From Sorex araneus (Eukaryota > Chordata > Mammalia > Eulipotyphla > Soricidae): a stretch of DNA of 64,000 nt. Below are positions 63,465 to 64,000 of the stretch, in pieces. Numbering within the stretch: position 1 is the first letter of the stretch; each line of letters opens with the position of its first letter. Below the pieces are notes generated by a model that saw only the letters and a program-made list of their open reading frames with translations, searched no databases and was not told the DNA's origin. The stretch is taken from contig NC_073302.1 of NCBI RefSeq assembly GCF_027595985.1, forward strand, positions 402,363,310 to 402,427,309, in the 5' to 3' direction. A program made the position numbers and the translations under genes.

Positions 63465-63630
63465 TTGTTTTTTGGCTAACCCAACAATGTTCGGAGGTAA
63501 CTCCTGGCTCTGCACTCAGGAATTACTCCTGGCAGCATGGGGGGGGGGGACCATATAGGAGGCTGGAGATGAACACCAGGTTGTTTACACGCCAGGCAAG
63601 TGCCTCACCTGCTGTATTGTCTACCTCTAG
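63465..63630 (-). repeat. SINE, antisense
   Basis: ggaattactcctggcagcat and ggaccatataggaggctgga; contains a G-run. Confidence 0.65.
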
Positions 63631-64000
63631 GTCTAAGATCTCTTTCTTAATATGGAGCTAGAGCCTTTGGATATTGAGGGGAAATGAAAGTAGGTTGCGA
63701 TGTCTTGTTGGAAAGTATGGTTCTAATCTCAAAAGCAAGACAAAACACAAATCTATAGCCATTTCTAATCTCTTTGGACACAGAAATAATATGCATAAAA
63801 TGCCAGTGACGGTAATGTTTGGATGAGGGTGAAATCATGGACTTTTTCTTTATACTTTACACTTTAATCTGTAGCCTAAAATTTTTCACAATAAACACGT
63901 TTATAAGCATGTTCCAAAAATGATTAAGCTCTTAAAAATAAGATGATTGTGTGTTCTTTCCAGTGTCACAGTAGAGCATTGGTTAACAGGAATTCTACAG

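Larger units (their letters stand above)
60427..64000 (-). other. FBXL13: FBXL13 intron (upstream of the recognised exon)
   Basis: Holds an old mammalian repeat, a CT microsatellite and three SINEs. No further FBXL13 exon was recognised. Nothing assigned in 60870-61190, 61280-61670, 61840-62630 or 62800-63460. Confidence 0.6.

Noticed and set aside
1-64000. CRISPR arrays, bacterial operons, rRNA genes
   Set aside because: No regularly spaced direct repeats with unique spacers and no bacterial-type coding density; the DNA is mammalian.

Overview
This window is mammalian nuclear DNA, most likely from a shrew (Soricidae, probably Sorex). Three things point there. (1) There are several dozen copies of a tRNA-derived SINE with box A (tagcacagcggg) and box B (ggttcgatccc), resembling the Sor family reported from shrews. 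(2) There is a near-full-length but decayed RTE-clade LINE at 22.4-25.6 kb whose reading frames resemble RTE elements of strongylid/hookworm nematodes; such an element (RTE1_Sar) is known from the common shrew. (3) The two genes are placental-mammal orthologues with mammalian splice signals. Family names are recalled, not searched.

Genes. FAM185A lies on the + strand. I reconstruct eight coding exons between 6062 and 48473, joining in phase to an uninterrupted 370-codon frame plus stop. It starts in a CpG island with four CCAAT boxes, and its last exon is followed by an ~870 bp 3' UTR with two AATAAA signals. Intron 1 appears to use a GC-AG donor. One internal exon of FBXL13 lies on the - strand at 60263-60426 and encodes leucine-rich repeats. 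The two genes converge tail to tail, the order I recall for human 7q22. I could not find the FBXL13 terminal exon or any upstream exon in the window.

Layout: 1-5559, repeats (two L1 pieces, a candidate ERV2-like LTR, SINEs); 5560-6640, promoter and CpG island; 6062-48473, FAM185A with introns filled by SINEs, L1 3' ends, RTE and RTE-derived elements; 48474-49345, 3' UTR; 49346-60262, intergenic DNA with an inverted pair of 750 bp LTRs, an RTE deletion derivative, a GC-rich hairpin segment and an 802 bp composite retroelement with perfect 17 bp target-site duplications; 60263-64000, FBXL13 exon and intron.

The most interesting theme is retroelement evolution. The RTE appears in three forms: a 3.2 kb parent, internally deleted copies (29.2 and 54.4 kb), and chimeric SINEs (19.7, 28.9 and 34.2 kb) in which a shrew tRNA-derived head is fused to a body made of the RTE 5' region plus the RTE 3' end. 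This suggests that an apparently horizontally acquired LINE was captured by the host's SINEs. No bacterial features, CRISPR arrays or free-standing tRNA/rRNA genes were seen.
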